From Massilia sp. CF038 (GTDB lineage: Bacteria > Pseudomonadota > Gammaproteobacteria > Burkholderiales > Burkholderiaceae_D): a DNA stretch of 64,000 nt. Position numbers and translations under genes: made by a program. Under the pieces are notes generated by a model that saw only the letters and a program-made list of their open reading frames with translations, did not search any database and was not told the DNA's origin. Location of the stretch: the NCBI RefSeq assembly GCF_900129765.1, contig NZ_FQWU01000001.1, positions 124,001 to 188,000 on the forward strand. The letters are read 5' to 3'. The first letter of the stretch is position 1. Every line of letters starts with the position of its first letter. Shown here one piece after another: positions 1 through 8,531 of this stretch.

Positions 1-328
1 ACAAATGGGCGTGCGCGTATTCACCAACATGGACGAAGGCTTGAAGGGCGTGGACGTGATCATCATGCTGCGCCTGCAGAACGAACGTATGGGTGGGGCA
101 TTGCTGCCGTCGGCCCAGGAATACTTCAAGAACTACGGCCTCACGCCCGAACGCCTGGCGCTGGCCAAGCCGGACGCAATCGTCATGCACCCGGGACCGA
201 TGAACCGGGGCGTGGAAATTGATTCGGCCGTGGCCGATGGTGCGCAGGCGGTGATTTTGCCGCAAGTGACATTCGGGATTGCGGTACGCATGGCGGTAAT
301 GAGCATTGTGGCAGGGACGCAAGGATGA
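1..328 (+). CDS. pyrB: Aspartate carbamoyltransferase, 3' part (partial at window edge)
   Basis: C-terminal part of aspartate transcarbamylase, which condenses carbamoyl phosphate and L-aspartate in the first committed step of pyrimidine synthesis. The gene is cut by the window start and roughly the last 108 codons are visible. The motif LRLQNER matches the aspartate-binding region of the family, and [12 protein letters not shown] matches its conserved HPGPmNRG segment. The reading frame is open to the first base. Its TGA stop overlaps the ATG of the next gene (ATGA), indicating translational coupling with the dihydroorotase-like gene. This pyrB-pyrC' pairing is typical of the dodecameric ATCase-DHOase type known from Pseudomonas. 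Confidence 0.96.
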   Translation, partial: QMGVRVFTNMDEGLKGVDVIIMLRLQNERMGGALLPSAQEYFKNYGLTPERLALAKPDAIVMHPGPMNRGVEIDSAVADGAQAVILPQVTFGIAVRMAVMSIVAGTQG

Positions 329-1635
329 AACTACATATCAAGAACGGGCGCGTGATCGATCCCGCCAACGGCATCGACGCCGTACAAGACTTGTTTATCG
401 CCGACGGCAAGATCGCTGCCCTGGGCAGTGCGCCAGCCGGCTTCGAGGCCGCACGCAGCATCGATGCGCGCGGCCTGGTGGTGGCGCCTGGCCTGGTCGA
501 TCTGTCGGCCCGCCTGCGCGAGCCGGGCTACGAATACAAGGCGACGCTCAAATCCGAGATGCAGGCCGCCATGCAGGGCGGCGTCACTTCGCTGGTGTGC
601 CCGCCCGACACCGACCCGGTGCTCGATGAACCGGGCCTGGTCGAAATGCTCAAGCACCGCGCCGGCAAGCTGCAGCAGGCGCACGTGCACCCGCTGGGCG
701 CCCTGACCACCGGCTTGAAAGGCGAGTCGCTCACCGAAATGGCGGAGCTGACCGAAGCAGGCTGCATCGGTTTTTCGCAGGCCGAGCAACCTATCACCGA
801 TACCAACGTGCTGCTGCGCGCGCTGCAGTACGCTAAGACCTTCGGCTACACCGTCTGGGTGCGGCCGCAAGATGCGCACATCGGGCGCGGCGGCATTGCC
901 CACAGCGGCCCGCTGGCGTCGCGTCTGGGCTTGTCTGGCGTGCCCGTCATGTCCGAGACCATCGCGCTGCACACGCTGTTCGAGCTGGTGCGTGCCACCG
1001 GCGCGCGCGTGCACCTGTGCCGCATGTCGTCAGCGGCCGGGCTGGAACTGGTGCGCGCGGCAAAAAAGGAAGGCTTGCCCGTGACCTGCGACGTGGGCGT
1101 GCACCATGTGCACATGACCGACGCCGATATCGGCTTCTTCGATTCGAACGCCCGGGTCACGCCGCCATTTCGCAGTCAGCGCGACCGCGATGCGATTCGT
1201 GCGGCGCTGTTTGACGGCACCGTTGACGCCATCTGTTCCGACCACACCCCGGTCGACGACGATGAAAAGCTGCTGCCCTTCGGCGAAGCCTCGCCTGGCG
1301 CAACCGGCCTGGAACTGCTGCTGGCGCTGACCATCAAGTGGGCAGACGAGTACGCGGCCAATCAGGCGGCGGGCCAGGGCGCAGCGGCGCCGCTGGCACG
1401 GGCGCTGGCCAAGGTGACTTGCGACGCGGCCCGCGTGGCTGGCCTGGCCGCCGGCTCGCTGGCGCCCGGTGCGGTGGCTGACGTGGTGCTGTTCGACCCG
1501 CAGGCACGCTGGACGGTGGAAGCGGCGGCACTGGCCAGCCAGGGCAAGCACACGCCCTTCCTCGGCTTCGAGGTGGCAGGGCAGGTGCGCGCCACCATCG
1601 TGGCGGGCCAGGTGGCCTGGCAGCGCAGCGCTTGA
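325..1635 (+). CDS. pyrX: Dihydroorotase-like protein (PyrC'/PyrX type), probably catalytically inactive
   Basis: A 436-residue protein of the amidohydrolase/dihydroorotase type I family with the usual N-terminal beta-sandwich start (residues 1-55). Active type I enzymes carry an HxH zinc motif in the segment DxHxHLREPG. Here the segment reads [10 protein letters not shown] (residues 59-68), so both histidines are replaced, by Ser61 and Arg63. The later SDHTP motif (305-309) is kept. In Pseudomonas a similar inactive PyrC' is needed as a structural partner of PyrB, and the overlap with pyrB here supports that role. It is often annotated simply as pyrC; a separate catalytic dihydroorotase would then be expected elsewhere in the genome. 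Family assignment is certain; loss of activity is inferred from the missing ligands. Confidence 0.93.
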   Translation: MKLHIKNGRVIDPANGIDAVQDLFIADGKIAALGSAPAGFEAARSIDARGLVVAPGLVDLSARLREPGYEYKATLKSEMQAAMQGGVTSLVCPPDTDPVLDEPGLVEMLKHRAGKLQQAHVHPLGALTTGLKGESLTEMAELTEAGCIGFSQAEQPITDTNVLLRALQYAKTFGYTVWVRPQDAHIGRGGIAHSGPLASRLGLSGVPVMSETIALHTLFELVRATGARVHLCRMSSAAGLELVRAAKKEGLPVTCDVGVHHVHMTDADIGFFDSNARVTPPFRSQRDRDAIRAALFDGTVDAICSDHTPVDDDEKLLPFGEASPGATGLELLLALTIKWADEYAANQAAGQGAAAPLARALAKVTCDAARVAGLAAGSLAPGAVADVVLFDPQARWTVEAAALASQGKHTPFLGFEVAGQVRATIVAGQVAWQRSA

Positions 1636-2360
1636 AGCCACGCCTCGCTTATCGCGTGAGCAGGGTCATCCTGCATCTGATTGGCGGCCTGGCCGTCTGC
1701 GCGCTGATTTTCCCGTGGGCCGGTGCCGGGCTGCGCGCGCGCGTTACCGCGCGCTGGTCGCGCGACCTGCTGGGCATCTGCGGCGTGCAGCTGGACCAGG
1801 CCGAAGGCAGCGCGGCGCTGGCACACGCCATGATCGTCTCCAACCACGTGTCCTGGCTGGACATCTTCGTCATCAATGCCTTGTATCCCTGCCGCTTCGT
1901 CGCCAAGTCGGAAATCCGCGCCTGGCCGGTGCTGGGCTGGCTGGTGGACAAGGCGGGTACCGTCTTCATCGCGCGCGGTAACCGGCGCGAGCTGCGCAAC
2001 ATCTTCAAGGGCATGGTGCAAGCCTTGCAGGCGGGCGAGCGGGTGGCGTTTTTCCCGGAGGGGACCACGGCCTTGCAGGGGCAGGTGCTGCCGTTTCATG
2101 CCAATTTGTTCGAGGCCGCGGTGGATGCCGGGGTGGCGGTGCAGCCGTATGCGCTGCGCTATGTGGATGGGGCGGGGGCGTTTCATCCGAATGTGGAGTA
2201 TGTCGGGGAGCGGACCTTTGTACAGAGCATGATGACTGTACTTGGCGGTGGGCCGATCAAGGCACGCCTGACCTGCCTGGCGCCGATTGCGGCGGCTAAC
2301 GCCCATCGGCGCGATGTGGCAAAAGCGGCGCATGATGCGATTGCCGCAGCGCTGACCTAA
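1632..2360 (+). CDS. plsC: 1-acyl-sn-glycerol-3-phosphate acyltransferase (PlsC family)
   Basis: A 242-residue membrane-associated acyltransferase of the lysophosphatidic acid acyltransferase family, which transfers a fatty acyl chain to the sn-2 position of lysophospholipid precursors. The catalytic HX4D motif is visible as NHVSWLD near residue 75 and the substrate-binding motif FPEGTT near residue 142. A hydrophobic segment covers about residues 10-35. The best start is a TTG overlapping the TGA stop of the preceding gene (TTGA), implying co-translation in a pyrB-pyrC'-plsC operon. A second PlsC-like gene lies at 14050-14790, so the exact acceptor of each paralogue cannot be decided here. 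Confidence 0.88.
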   Translation: MKPRLAYRVSRVILHLIGGLAVCALIFPWAGAGLRARVTARWSRDLLGICGVQLDQAEGSAALAHAMIVSNHVSWLDIFVINALYPCRFVAKSEIRAWPVLGWLVDKAGTVFIARGNRRELRNIFKGMVQALQAGERVAFFPEGTTALQGQVLPFHANLFEAAVDAGVAVQPYALRYVDGAGAFHPNVEYVGERTFVQSMMTVLGGGPIKARLTCLAPIAAANAHRRDVAKAAHDAIAAALT

Positions 2361-2363
2361 CCC

Positions 2364-2463
2364 ACATCGTCCTCGCGAAGGCGGGGACCCATAGCGTGCT
2401 GAACGACTTCGGGAACGTGCTATGGGGCCGGCGCATGCGCCGGCACCTTCGCGAGGGCGATGT
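2364..2463. repeat. Palindromic repeat element copy R1, with nested GCATGC palindrome
   Basis: A 100-bp inverted-repeat element with ends ACATCGTCCTCGCGAAGG and CCTTCGCGAGGGCGATGT. It begins three bases after the plsC stop codon and lies between two convergent genes, so its hairpin may act as a bidirectional terminator. Its right arm carries an extra perfect 18-bp palindrome at 2427-2444 centred on GCATGC. This copy belongs to the same family as those near 12.8, 21.2, 24.2 and 27 kb. Confidence 0.9.
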
Positions 2464-2499
2464 CGGGTTTTGTAGTTTGCCCTTTCCCTATTTCGGTCC

Positions 2500-3342
2500 T
2501 TATCCCTTGCCCGGCTTTTGATATTCCGGACAATCGACCTCCAGCAGCGTGCGGTCATCCAGGCACACGGCGCTCAGTTTGCCGCCCCATACACAGCCGC
2601 TGTCCAGGCCAATCACACCATCCTGCAGCACCAGTCCGCGCGCCGACCAGTGCCCGAACACGATGCCCTGGCCTTGCGTCAGGCGGCCGGGCACCTCGAA
2701 CCAGGGCATCAGATTCGAGCCCGCGGGCGCGTGCGCGCTTTCCTTCTCCTTGAAGTCCATCACGCCGTCGGCCGTGCACAAACGCATGCGGGTGAGCGCG
2801 TTGACGATGCAGCGCAGGCGCGCTATGCCAGTCAATGATTCATCCCAGCGGTCCGGCGTGTTGCCATACATCTGAGCCAGAAACGCCACCCAGTCCGGGC
2901 CGCGCAAGGCCGCTTCCACTTCGGCCGCCAGCGCCATGACTTTGGCCGCATCCCACTGCGGCAGCACACCGGCGTGCACCAGCAGGTGGCCGGCCGCCAT
3001 GATCGCCATGGGCCGGTGGCGCAGCCAGGCAATCAAGGCATCGCAGTCGGGTGCCGCGAGAATCTCGTCCAGCGTGTCGGAACGCGAACGCTGCTGGGCG
3101 CCGCAGGCCACTGCCAGCAAATGCAGATCGTGATTGCCCAGCAGCGCGTCGACGCGCCCGCCGCTGTCGATCGACAGTGCCATCACCCGGCGCAGCGCAT
3201 CCAGCGATGCCGGGCCGCGGTTGATCAAATCGCCCACAAACACGATCCGGGCCGGGCCGGGCGCGTCCTCGGTGATGCGGTTGAGCAGAACCTGCGCTTC
3301 GTGGGCACAGCCCTGCAGGTCTCCAATTGCGTAGGTTTTCAT
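2500..3342 (-). CDS. apaH: Bis(5'-nucleosyl)-tetraphosphatase, symmetrical
   Basis: A 280-residue calcineurin-like metallophosphatase that splits Ap4A into two ADP and can also remove Np4 caps from RNA. The metal-binding motifs of the phosphoprotein phosphatase fold are visible: GDLQG at residues 7-11, GDLINRGP near 37, GNHDLHLL near 69 and LLVHAGVLPQW near 120. Length matches the family. It is divergently arranged to rfbB with 81 bp between the two starts, which must hold both promoters. It is convergent with the plsC-like gene across repeat R1. Confidence 0.95.
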   Translation of the reverse strand: MKTYAIGDLQGCAHEAQVLLNRITEDAPGPARIVFVGDLINRGPASLDALRRVMALSIDSGGRVDALLGNHDLHLLAVACGAQQRSRSDTLDEILAAPDCDALIAWLRHRPMAIMAAGHLLVHAGVLPQWDAAKVMALAAEVEAALRGPDWVAFLAQMYGNTPDRWDESLTGIARLRCIVNALTRMRLCTADGVMDFKEKESAHAPAGSNLMPWFEVPGRLTQGQGIVFGHWSARGLVLQDGVIGLDSGCVWGGKLSAVCLDDRTLLEVDCPEYQKPGKG

Positions 3343-3423
3343 CGGCAGGCAGCTTAAAATGCTATCAATCCGCCAGTTTCACATAAAATTGCAGCTGGCC
3401 TCCACATTCAAGCAGGATCGCTC

Positions 3424-4437
3424 ATGATTTTTGTAACGGGCGGCGCGGGCTTCATTGGCGCCAACTTCATCCTGGACTGGCTGTCCGGCTGCGACGAGCC
3501 GGTGCTCAACCTCGACCGCCTGACCTACGCCGGCAAGCTGTCCAACCTGGCGCCTGTCGCTGGCGACGCGCGCCACATCTTCGTGCATGGCGACATCCGC
3601 GACGACGCCCTGGTCGCATCGCTGCTGGCGCAGTACCAGCCGCGCGCGATCGTCCATTTTGCCGCCGAAAGCCATGTCGACCGCTCGATTGCCGAGCCGG
3701 GAGAATTCATCACCACCAATATCAACGGTACCTTTACTTTGCTGGAAGCGGCCCGCGCTTACTGGGCCACCCTGGAACGCGATGCGCGCGCAGCGTTTCG
3801 TTTTCTGCACGTCTCCACCGACGAGGTGTATGGCACGCTGGCAGCGCAGGACGCGCCGTTTACCGAGCAGTCGGCATACGCGCCCAACAGCCCGTATGCT
3901 GCGTCAAAAGCGGCTGCCGACCACCTGGTGCGCGCCAGCCACCATACCTATGGCTTGCCGACCCTGATCACCCATTGCTCGAACAATTACGGGCCGCGCC
4001 AGTTCCCCGAAAAGCTCATTCCGCTGATGATTGCCAACGCCCGCGCCGGCCGCGCGCTGCCCGTGTATGGCGATGGCCTGCAGGTGCGCGACTGGCTGTA
4101 CGTGGGCGACCATTGCGCCGCCTTGCGCATGGTGCTGGGCGCCGGCCAGCCAGGTGAGACCTACAATATTGGCGCGGCCTGCGAGATGAGCAACCTCGAA
4201 CTGGTCCATGCTCTGTGCGACCTCCTCGACGAGCTGGCGCCCCAGCCAGGCAGTGCGCATGACTTGGTTGCCCATGTCACTGACCGGCCCGGACACGACC
4301 GCCGCTACGCGCTCGACGCCGGCAAGCTGATGCGCGAGCTGGGCTGGAAACCGGCCGTGCCGTTTGGTGCCGGTCTGATGAAAACCGTCCAGTGGTATCT
4401 TGCCCAACCAGAGTTCACGACAAAGGCCGCATCATGA
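3424..4437 (+). CDS. rfbB: dTDP-glucose 4,6-dehydratase
   Basis: A 337-residue extended short-chain dehydrogenase that converts dTDP-glucose to dTDP-4-keto-6-deoxyglucose, the second step of dTDP-L-rhamnose synthesis. The NAD-binding glycine motif TGGAGFIG is at residues 5-12, the STDEVYG segment near residue 130 and the catalytic YxxxK as [10 protein letters not shown] near 160. It is the first gene of an rfbBACD operon in which all four genes overlap by one to four bases. A purine-rich AGCAGGA precedes the ATG. The product feeds rhamnose into O-antigen or exopolysaccharide. Confidence 0.97.
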   Translation: MIFVTGGAGFIGANFILDWLSGCDEPVLNLDRLTYAGKLSNLAPVAGDARHIFVHGDIRDDALVASLLAQYQPRAIVHFAAESHVDRSIAEPGEFITTNINGTFTLLEAARAYWATLERDARAAFRFLHVSTDEVYGTLAAQDAPFTEQSAYAPNSPYAASKAAADHLVRASHHTYGLPTLITHCSNNYGPRQFPEKLIPLMIANARAGRALPVYGDGLQVRDWLYVGDHCAALRMVLGAGQPGETYNIGAACEMSNLELVHALCDLLDELAPQPGSAHDLVAHVTDRPGHDRRYALDAGKLMRELGWKPAVPFGAGLMKTVQWYLAQPEFTTKAAS

Positions 4438-5327
4438 CTGCGCCCCGCATCCGCAAGGGCATCATCCTCGCCGGCGGCTCCGGCATGCGTCTGTACCCGA
4501 TGACCACGGTGGTCTCCAAGCAGCTCTTGCCCGTGCATGACAAGCCAATGATTTACTATCCCCTGACCACGCTGATGCTGGCCGGGATTCGCGACATTCT
4601 CGTCATCTCAACACCGCAGGACACGCCGCGCTTTCGCGAGCTGCTGGGCGATGGCAGCCAGTGGGGTATCACGCTGCAGTATGCAGTGCAGGCGGCGCCA
4701 GAAGGCATTGCCCAGGCCTTCCTGATCGGCAGCGCCTTCCTGGCGGGCCAGCCTTGCGCACTGATCCTGGGCGACAATATCTACTACGGTGACGGTCTTG
4801 AGCAGAAACTGCAGCAGGCAGCGGCACGTACCGCCGGCGCCACCGTGTTCGCCTACCATGTGAGCGACCCGGAGCGCTATGGCGTGATTGAATTCGGCCC
4901 TGGCGGGCGCGCTGTCTCGATTGAAGAAAAGCCGCGCCAGCCACGCTCGCACTACGCGGTGACTGGCCTGTATTTCTACGATGGCCAGGCCGGTTCGATC
5001 GCCAGCGGTATGCAGCCGTCCGCGCGCGGTGAACTGGAAATTTCCGATGTCAACCGCGCCTATCTCGAGGCCGGACAGTTGCAGGTAGAAGTGCTGGGGC
5101 GCGGCATGGCCTGGCTCGACACCGGCACGCCCGAGTCGCTGCTTGACGCCTCGCAGTTCATCGCCACCCTCGAAAAGCGCCAGGCATTCAAGGTCGGGGT
5201 GCCCGAGGAAATCGCGTTCCGCCAGGGCTTCATCAGTGCGGCCCAACTGGCCAGCCTGGCGCAGCCGCTGGCGGCCACCAGTTATGGCAAGTACCTGCTG
5301 CGGGTACTGGAAGAGCAGGTATTCTGA
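4434..5327 (+). CDS. rfbA: Glucose-1-phosphate thymidylyltransferase
   Basis: A 297-residue nucleotidyltransferase making dTDP-glucose from dTTP and glucose-1-phosphate, the entry step of the rhamnose pathway. The start ATG overlaps the rfbB stop (ATGA). The nucleotide-binding signature at residues 11-19 reads LAGGSGMRL, with Met where most family members have Thr; the following [17 protein letters not shown] is canonical. Also visible are [27 protein letters not shown] and [11 protein letters not shown]. Length agrees with RmlA from other Gram-negative bacteria. The Thr-to-Met change is in the phosphate loop but its effect cannot be judged from sequence. Confidence 0.97.
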   Translation: MTAPRIRKGIILAGGSGMRLYPMTTVVSKQLLPVHDKPMIYYPLTTLMLAGIRDILVISTPQDTPRFRELLGDGSQWGITLQYAVQAAPEGIAQAFLIGSAFLAGQPCALILGDNIYYGDGLEQKLQQAAARTAGATVFAYHVSDPERYGVIEFGPGGRAVSIEEKPRQPRSHYAVTGLYFYDGQAGSIASGMQPSARGELEISDVNRAYLEAGQLQVEVLGRGMAWLDTGTPESLLDASQFIATLEKRQAFKVGVPEEIAFRQGFISAAQLASLAQPLAATSYGKYLLRVLEEQVF

Positions 5328-5872
5328 TGAAAGTCACCCCCACCGCCTTGCCGGAAGTGCTGATTGTCGAACCCCAGGTGTTCGGCGACGAGCGCGGCTT
5401 TTTTTTCGAGAGCTTCAATGCGCGCCGCTTCGAACAGCTCACCGGGCTGGCGCTGCACTTTGTCCAGGAAAACCATTCGCGCTCGGCGCGCCATGTGTTG
5501 CGTGGCTTGCATTATCAGGTGCGCCGACCCCAGGGCAAGCTGGTACGCGTGGTGGCGGGCGCGATCTTTGATGTGGTGGTCGACATGCGCCGTTCGTCGC
5601 CATTTTTCGGCCGCTGGATCGGCCTCGAACTGTCGGCCGACAATCGCCGCCAGCTCTGGATTCCACCTGGCTTCGCGCACGGGTTTGTGGTCACGAGCGA
5701 CTATGCCGAATGCCTGTACAGCACCACCGATTACTGGTCGCCCGAGGATGAGCGGGTCATACGCTGGAACGATCCGGCGCTGGCGATCGAGTGGCCGATC
5801 AGCGGTGTTCCCATGCTCTCCAGCAAGGACAACCAGGGCGTGCTGCTGGCCGAGGCCGAGGCCTTCCCGTGA
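5327..5872 (+). CDS. rfbC: dTDP-4-dehydrorhamnose 3,5-epimerase
   Basis: A 181-residue cupin-fold epimerase, third step of dTDP-L-rhamnose synthesis. Family motifs are present: FGDERGFFFESFN near residue 20, VQENHSRS near residue 47, the segment RGLHYQ with the catalytic histidine near residue 60, and the C-terminal YSTTDYWSPEDERVIRWNDP. The ATG shares one base with the rfbA stop (TGATG), so translation is probably coupled. Length is standard for RmlC. Confidence 0.96.
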   Translation: MKVTPTALPEVLIVEPQVFGDERGFFFESFNARRFEQLTGLALHFVQENHSRSARHVLRGLHYQVRRPQGKLVRVVAGAIFDVVVDMRRSSPFFGRWIGLELSADNRRQLWIPPGFAHGFVVTSDYAECLYSTTDYWSPEDERVIRWNDPALAIEWPISGVPMLSSKDNQGVLLAEAEAFP

Positions 5873-6726
5873 GAATTTTGCTGACCGGGCCCATTGGCCA
5901 GCTTGGCTATGAACTCGAACGCAGTCTCCAGGCGCGCGGCGAGGTGCTGGCGCTGCCGCGCGCGCGCCTCGATCTGAACGACCTGGACCAGGTGCGCGCC
6001 ACCGTGCGGGCGCTGCGCCCCACGCTCATTGTCAACGCCGCTGCCTATACCGCGGTGGACCAGGCCGAAGCCGCGCCGGCGCTGGCCTACCGCATCAATG
6101 CCGATGCGCCAGCGGTGCTGGCAGAGGAAGCGCGGGCGCTGGGCGCGGCCATGGTGCATTTCTCCACCGATTACGTGTTTGACGGTGCCAAGCCCGGCCC
6201 GTATGTCGAAACAGACCGGCCCCACCCCCTCAATGTGTATGGACAGAGCAAGCTGGCAGGGGAGCAGGCGGTGGCCGCGGCCGGGATCGCCCACCTGATT
6301 GTGCGTACCAGCTGGCTGTACGGCATGCGCGGGCAGAATTTTTTGCAAACCATGCTGCGCCTGGGCCGGGCCGGTGGGCCGCTGCGTGTGGTGGCCGACC
6401 AGCAGGGCGCGCCCACCTGGTGCCGCACCGTGGCGGACACCACCGCGCAGATGCTGGCGTTGGCCGCGGCAGGCGGCCACCCGTGGTGGGAGGCCAACAG
6501 CGGTCTGTACCACCTGGCCTGCCAGGGACAAACCAGCTGGCATGGCTTTGCCGAGGCAATCTTTGCTCATAGCAACATCGCCTGCGCGCCGCAGGCGATT
6601 GCGCGTGCGGCCTATCCGCAGGCAGCCCAGCGTCCTGCCCATTCCGTACTTAATTGCGATAAGCTGATCGGCCGCTTTGGCCCCATTCCGGCCTGGGATA
6701 AAGCGCTCGCATTGTGTCTGGCTTAA
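5869..6726 (+). CDS. rfbD: dTDP-4-dehydrorhamnose reductase
   Basis: A 285-residue NAD(P)-dependent reductase that completes dTDP-L-rhamnose synthesis. The start chosen is GTG overlapping the rfbC stop (GTGA). It places the cofactor motif MRILLTGPIGQLG at the very N-terminus as in other RmlD proteins; an upstream ATG would read into rfbC. Other motifs are TDYVFDG near residue 103 and the catalytic YGQSKLAGE near 123. It is the last gene of the rhamnose operon. A 122-bp gap follows before the lipid-linked sugar transferase. Confidence 0.95.
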   Translation: MRILLTGPIGQLGYELERSLQARGEVLALPRARLDLNDLDQVRATVRALRPTLIVNAAAYTAVDQAEAAPALAYRINADAPAVLAEEARALGAAMVHFSTDYVFDGAKPGPYVETDRPHPLNVYGQSKLAGEQAVAAAGIAHLIVRTSWLYGMRGQNFLQTMLRLGRAGGPLRVVADQQGAPTWCRTVADTTAQMLALAAAGGHPWWEANSGLYHLACQGQTSWHGFAEAIFAHSNIACAPQAIARAAYPQAAQRPAHSVLNCDKLIGRFGPIPAWDKALALCLA

Positions 6727-6848
6727 ATCGATGCTATATATGTTTGAGCGACATCAATATTCAGGAGTTTCGCCTGCCGTATGGGCGGTCGACCCTGTAA
6801 TTTTGCGCATACTGCGCTAATTCGTCTGCTTCCACCCGCGTCCAGATA

Positions 6849-7952
6849 ATGTTTTCTTTCCTCGTCAGTTTTTTGGCGTCGGCGGTGCTGACGCTGCTGG
6901 TCATCAAATACGCCGTTTTGCATGCGCCGGCCCTGGATACCGATTTTCTCGGTGTGCAGAAAGTCCATGACCATCATGTGGCACGCATCGGTGGCTTGCC
7001 CATCTTTATTGCCCTGATGGTGACAGCGATTGCCAGCGCACTGACCAATCCATCCATCACGCCCTGGCTAATGGCATTGCTGTTATGTGGCGCGAGTGCA
7101 TTGGCCGGTGGCCTGGCAGAAGACTATACCGGCCGCGTCGGTGCGGGTTGGCGCTTGTTATTCACCATGGTGGCCGCGCTGGCCGGGTTTTTTCTGCTGG
7201 ACGCGCGGATTGAACGAATTGATTTTCCTCATAGCAGTGTCATATTGCCTGCTTTATGGATCAGCCTGCCTTTTACAGTGCTGGCTGTCGCGGGGATTGC
7301 ACAGGCCATCAATATTATCGACGGCTTCAATGGTCTGGCCAGTGTCGTCACCATTTGCATGCTGGTGTCGCTGGCCTATGTCGGCTGGCAGGTTGGTGAT
7401 GTCTTTATTCTGAGCGGCTCGCTCATGGTGGCGGGGGCCATCACCGGCTTTCTTATCTGGAACTACCCGATTGGCCTGATTTTTCTTGGCGATGGCGGTG
7501 CCTATTTTATCGGCTTCATGCTGGGCGAACTGGCGGTCCTGCTGGTCATGCGCAATGGCGAGGTGTCAACCTGGTACGCGGTTTTGCTTTTAATATATCC
7601 AGCGTTTGAAACGGTTTTTTCCGCTTATCGTCGAATGTTCCTCAGGGGGAAATCGCCCGTTATGCCGGACGGTATTCATTTGCATACCCTGATATTCCGC
7701 CGTATCGTCTTATGGACCGCCGGGGCCAAAGAAGCGCGCGCCCTGATCCGGCGCAATTCGCTAACATCGCCTTATCTTTGGATGCTCTCGCTGATGGCAG
7801 TAATTCCCGCCACGGTGTTCTGGAAAAATACAGCCGTACTGATTTTCTTCTGTTTATTGTTTGTAGTCAGTTATGTGTGGTTATATACGCGTATCGTTCG
7901 ATTTAAGTCACCGCGCTGGCTCATTCTGCGCAAGAAGAACTGGCGTTTATAA
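6849..7952 (+). CDS. WecA/MraY-family undecaprenyl-phosphate sugar-1-phosphate transferase
   Basis: A 367-residue polytopic inner-membrane enzyme of glycosyltransferase family 4, which loads a (usually N-acetylated) hexosamine-1-phosphate onto undecaprenyl phosphate to start O-antigen or capsule units. About ten hydrophobic segments span the protein. Diagnostic motifs are INIIDGFNGLASVV near residue 155 (normally NxxDGxxGLA) and IFLGDGGAYFIGF near 215 (normally FxGDxGS). Codon choice is slightly more AT-rich than in neighbouring rfbD, as is common in O-antigen loci. Position directly after rfbBACD supports a role in rhamnose-containing glycan assembly. The sugar cannot be told from sequence. 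Confidence 0.9.
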   Translation: MFSFLVSFLASAVLTLLVIKYAVLHAPALDTDFLGVQKVHDHHVARIGGLPIFIALMVTAIASALTNPSITPWLMALLLCGASALAGGLAEDYTGRVGAGWRLLFTMVAALAGFFLLDARIERIDFPHSSVILPALWISLPFTVLAVAGIAQAINIIDGFNGLASVVTICMLVSLAYVGWQVGDVFILSGSLMVAGAITGFLIWNYPIGLIFLGDGGAYFIGFMLGELAVLLVMRNGEVSTWYAVLLLIYPAFETVFSAYRRMFLRGKSPVMPDGIHLHTLIFRRIVLWTAGAKEARALIRRNSLTSPYLWMLSLMAVIPATVFWKNTAVLIFFCLLFVVSYVWLYTRIVRFKSPRWLILRKKNWRL

Positions 7953-8023
7953 TCGCTTGTAGTATATTGCGACAATTGGTGAGTTTTCACCGAGCTGAAT
8001 TCAACCACTCTGAAGGAACAATG

Positions 8024-8332
8024 ATGGATCTGTCGAATATGTCCGTTGGTGATTTGCGGAACCTGCAAGACCAAATCAAGCAGGAAATGAAAAAGCGTGA
8101 GCACCTCGAAGTGGCCAAGGCGCGGGAACAGATCCTGGCGATTGCGCAAAGCGTGGGCGTGCCCATCAAGGATCTGATCGGCAATGGCATTCGCGCCAAA
8201 ACCGGCACCGTGGCAGTTCGTTATCGCCATCCTGATAATTCTGCTCAGCAATGGACTGGCCGTGGCCGTCAGCCGAAATGGGTCAAGGAATGGGTCGACG
8301 GCGGCAAATCGATCGACAAGCTGCGCGTGTAA
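8024..8332 (+). CDS. H-NS family nucleoid-associated regulator
   Basis: A small DNA-binding protein of about 102 residues of the BpH3/HvrA branch of the H-NS family. The N-terminal half (MSVGDLRNLQDQIKQEMKKRE) is a charged coiled coil for oligomerisation. The C-terminal half carries the AT-hook-like core WTGRGRQPKWVKEW typical of betaproteobacterial H-NS. Two consecutive ATG codons occur; AAGGA at 8013-8017 is better spaced for the second, used here. It probably silences AT-rich, horizontally acquired or surface-polysaccharide genes. It sits between two envelope-polysaccharide genes, but a specific link is only inference. Confidence 0.93.
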   Translation: MDLSNMSVGDLRNLQDQIKQEMKKREHLEVAKAREQILAIAQSVGVPIKDLIGNGIRAKTGTVAVRYRHPDNSAQQWTGRGRQPKWVKEWVDGGKSIDKLRV

Positions 8333-8359
8333 GCCGCGCCTGCCGCCTGGCAGGCTACG

Positions 8360-8413
8360 GTAGCGGCAAGAACGGCGGGCCCGCAATTCCCAAAGGGCCC
8401 CGCTTGCCGCTAC
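8360..8413. other. Strong stem-loop between the H-NS gene and the phosphomannomutase gene
   Basis: An 11-bp perfect inverted repeat (GTAGCGGCAAG / CTTGCCGCTAC) encloses a second GGGCCC-GGGCCC pairing, giving a long GC-rich hairpin. It begins 27 bp after the H-NS stop. No clear T-run follows, so it may be a factor-independent terminator of poor quality, an mRNA 3'-end stabiliser or part of the leader of the next gene. Confidence 0.5.
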
Positions 8414-8531
8414 AATATCACCCTCAGTATTTATAATTTGTTATTTCCCTATTTTCCCCGACGCATGGCGACGTACCGCTGGTGAACACCGCGTGCGCTC
8501 GGCGCGCGCCGCGATCCTACAAAGGTATTTC

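Noticed and set aside
6727-6848. Possible riboswitch or leader peptide before the WecA-like gene
   Set aside because: The 122-bp gap shows no convincing conserved fold or short coding frame with a ribosome site.
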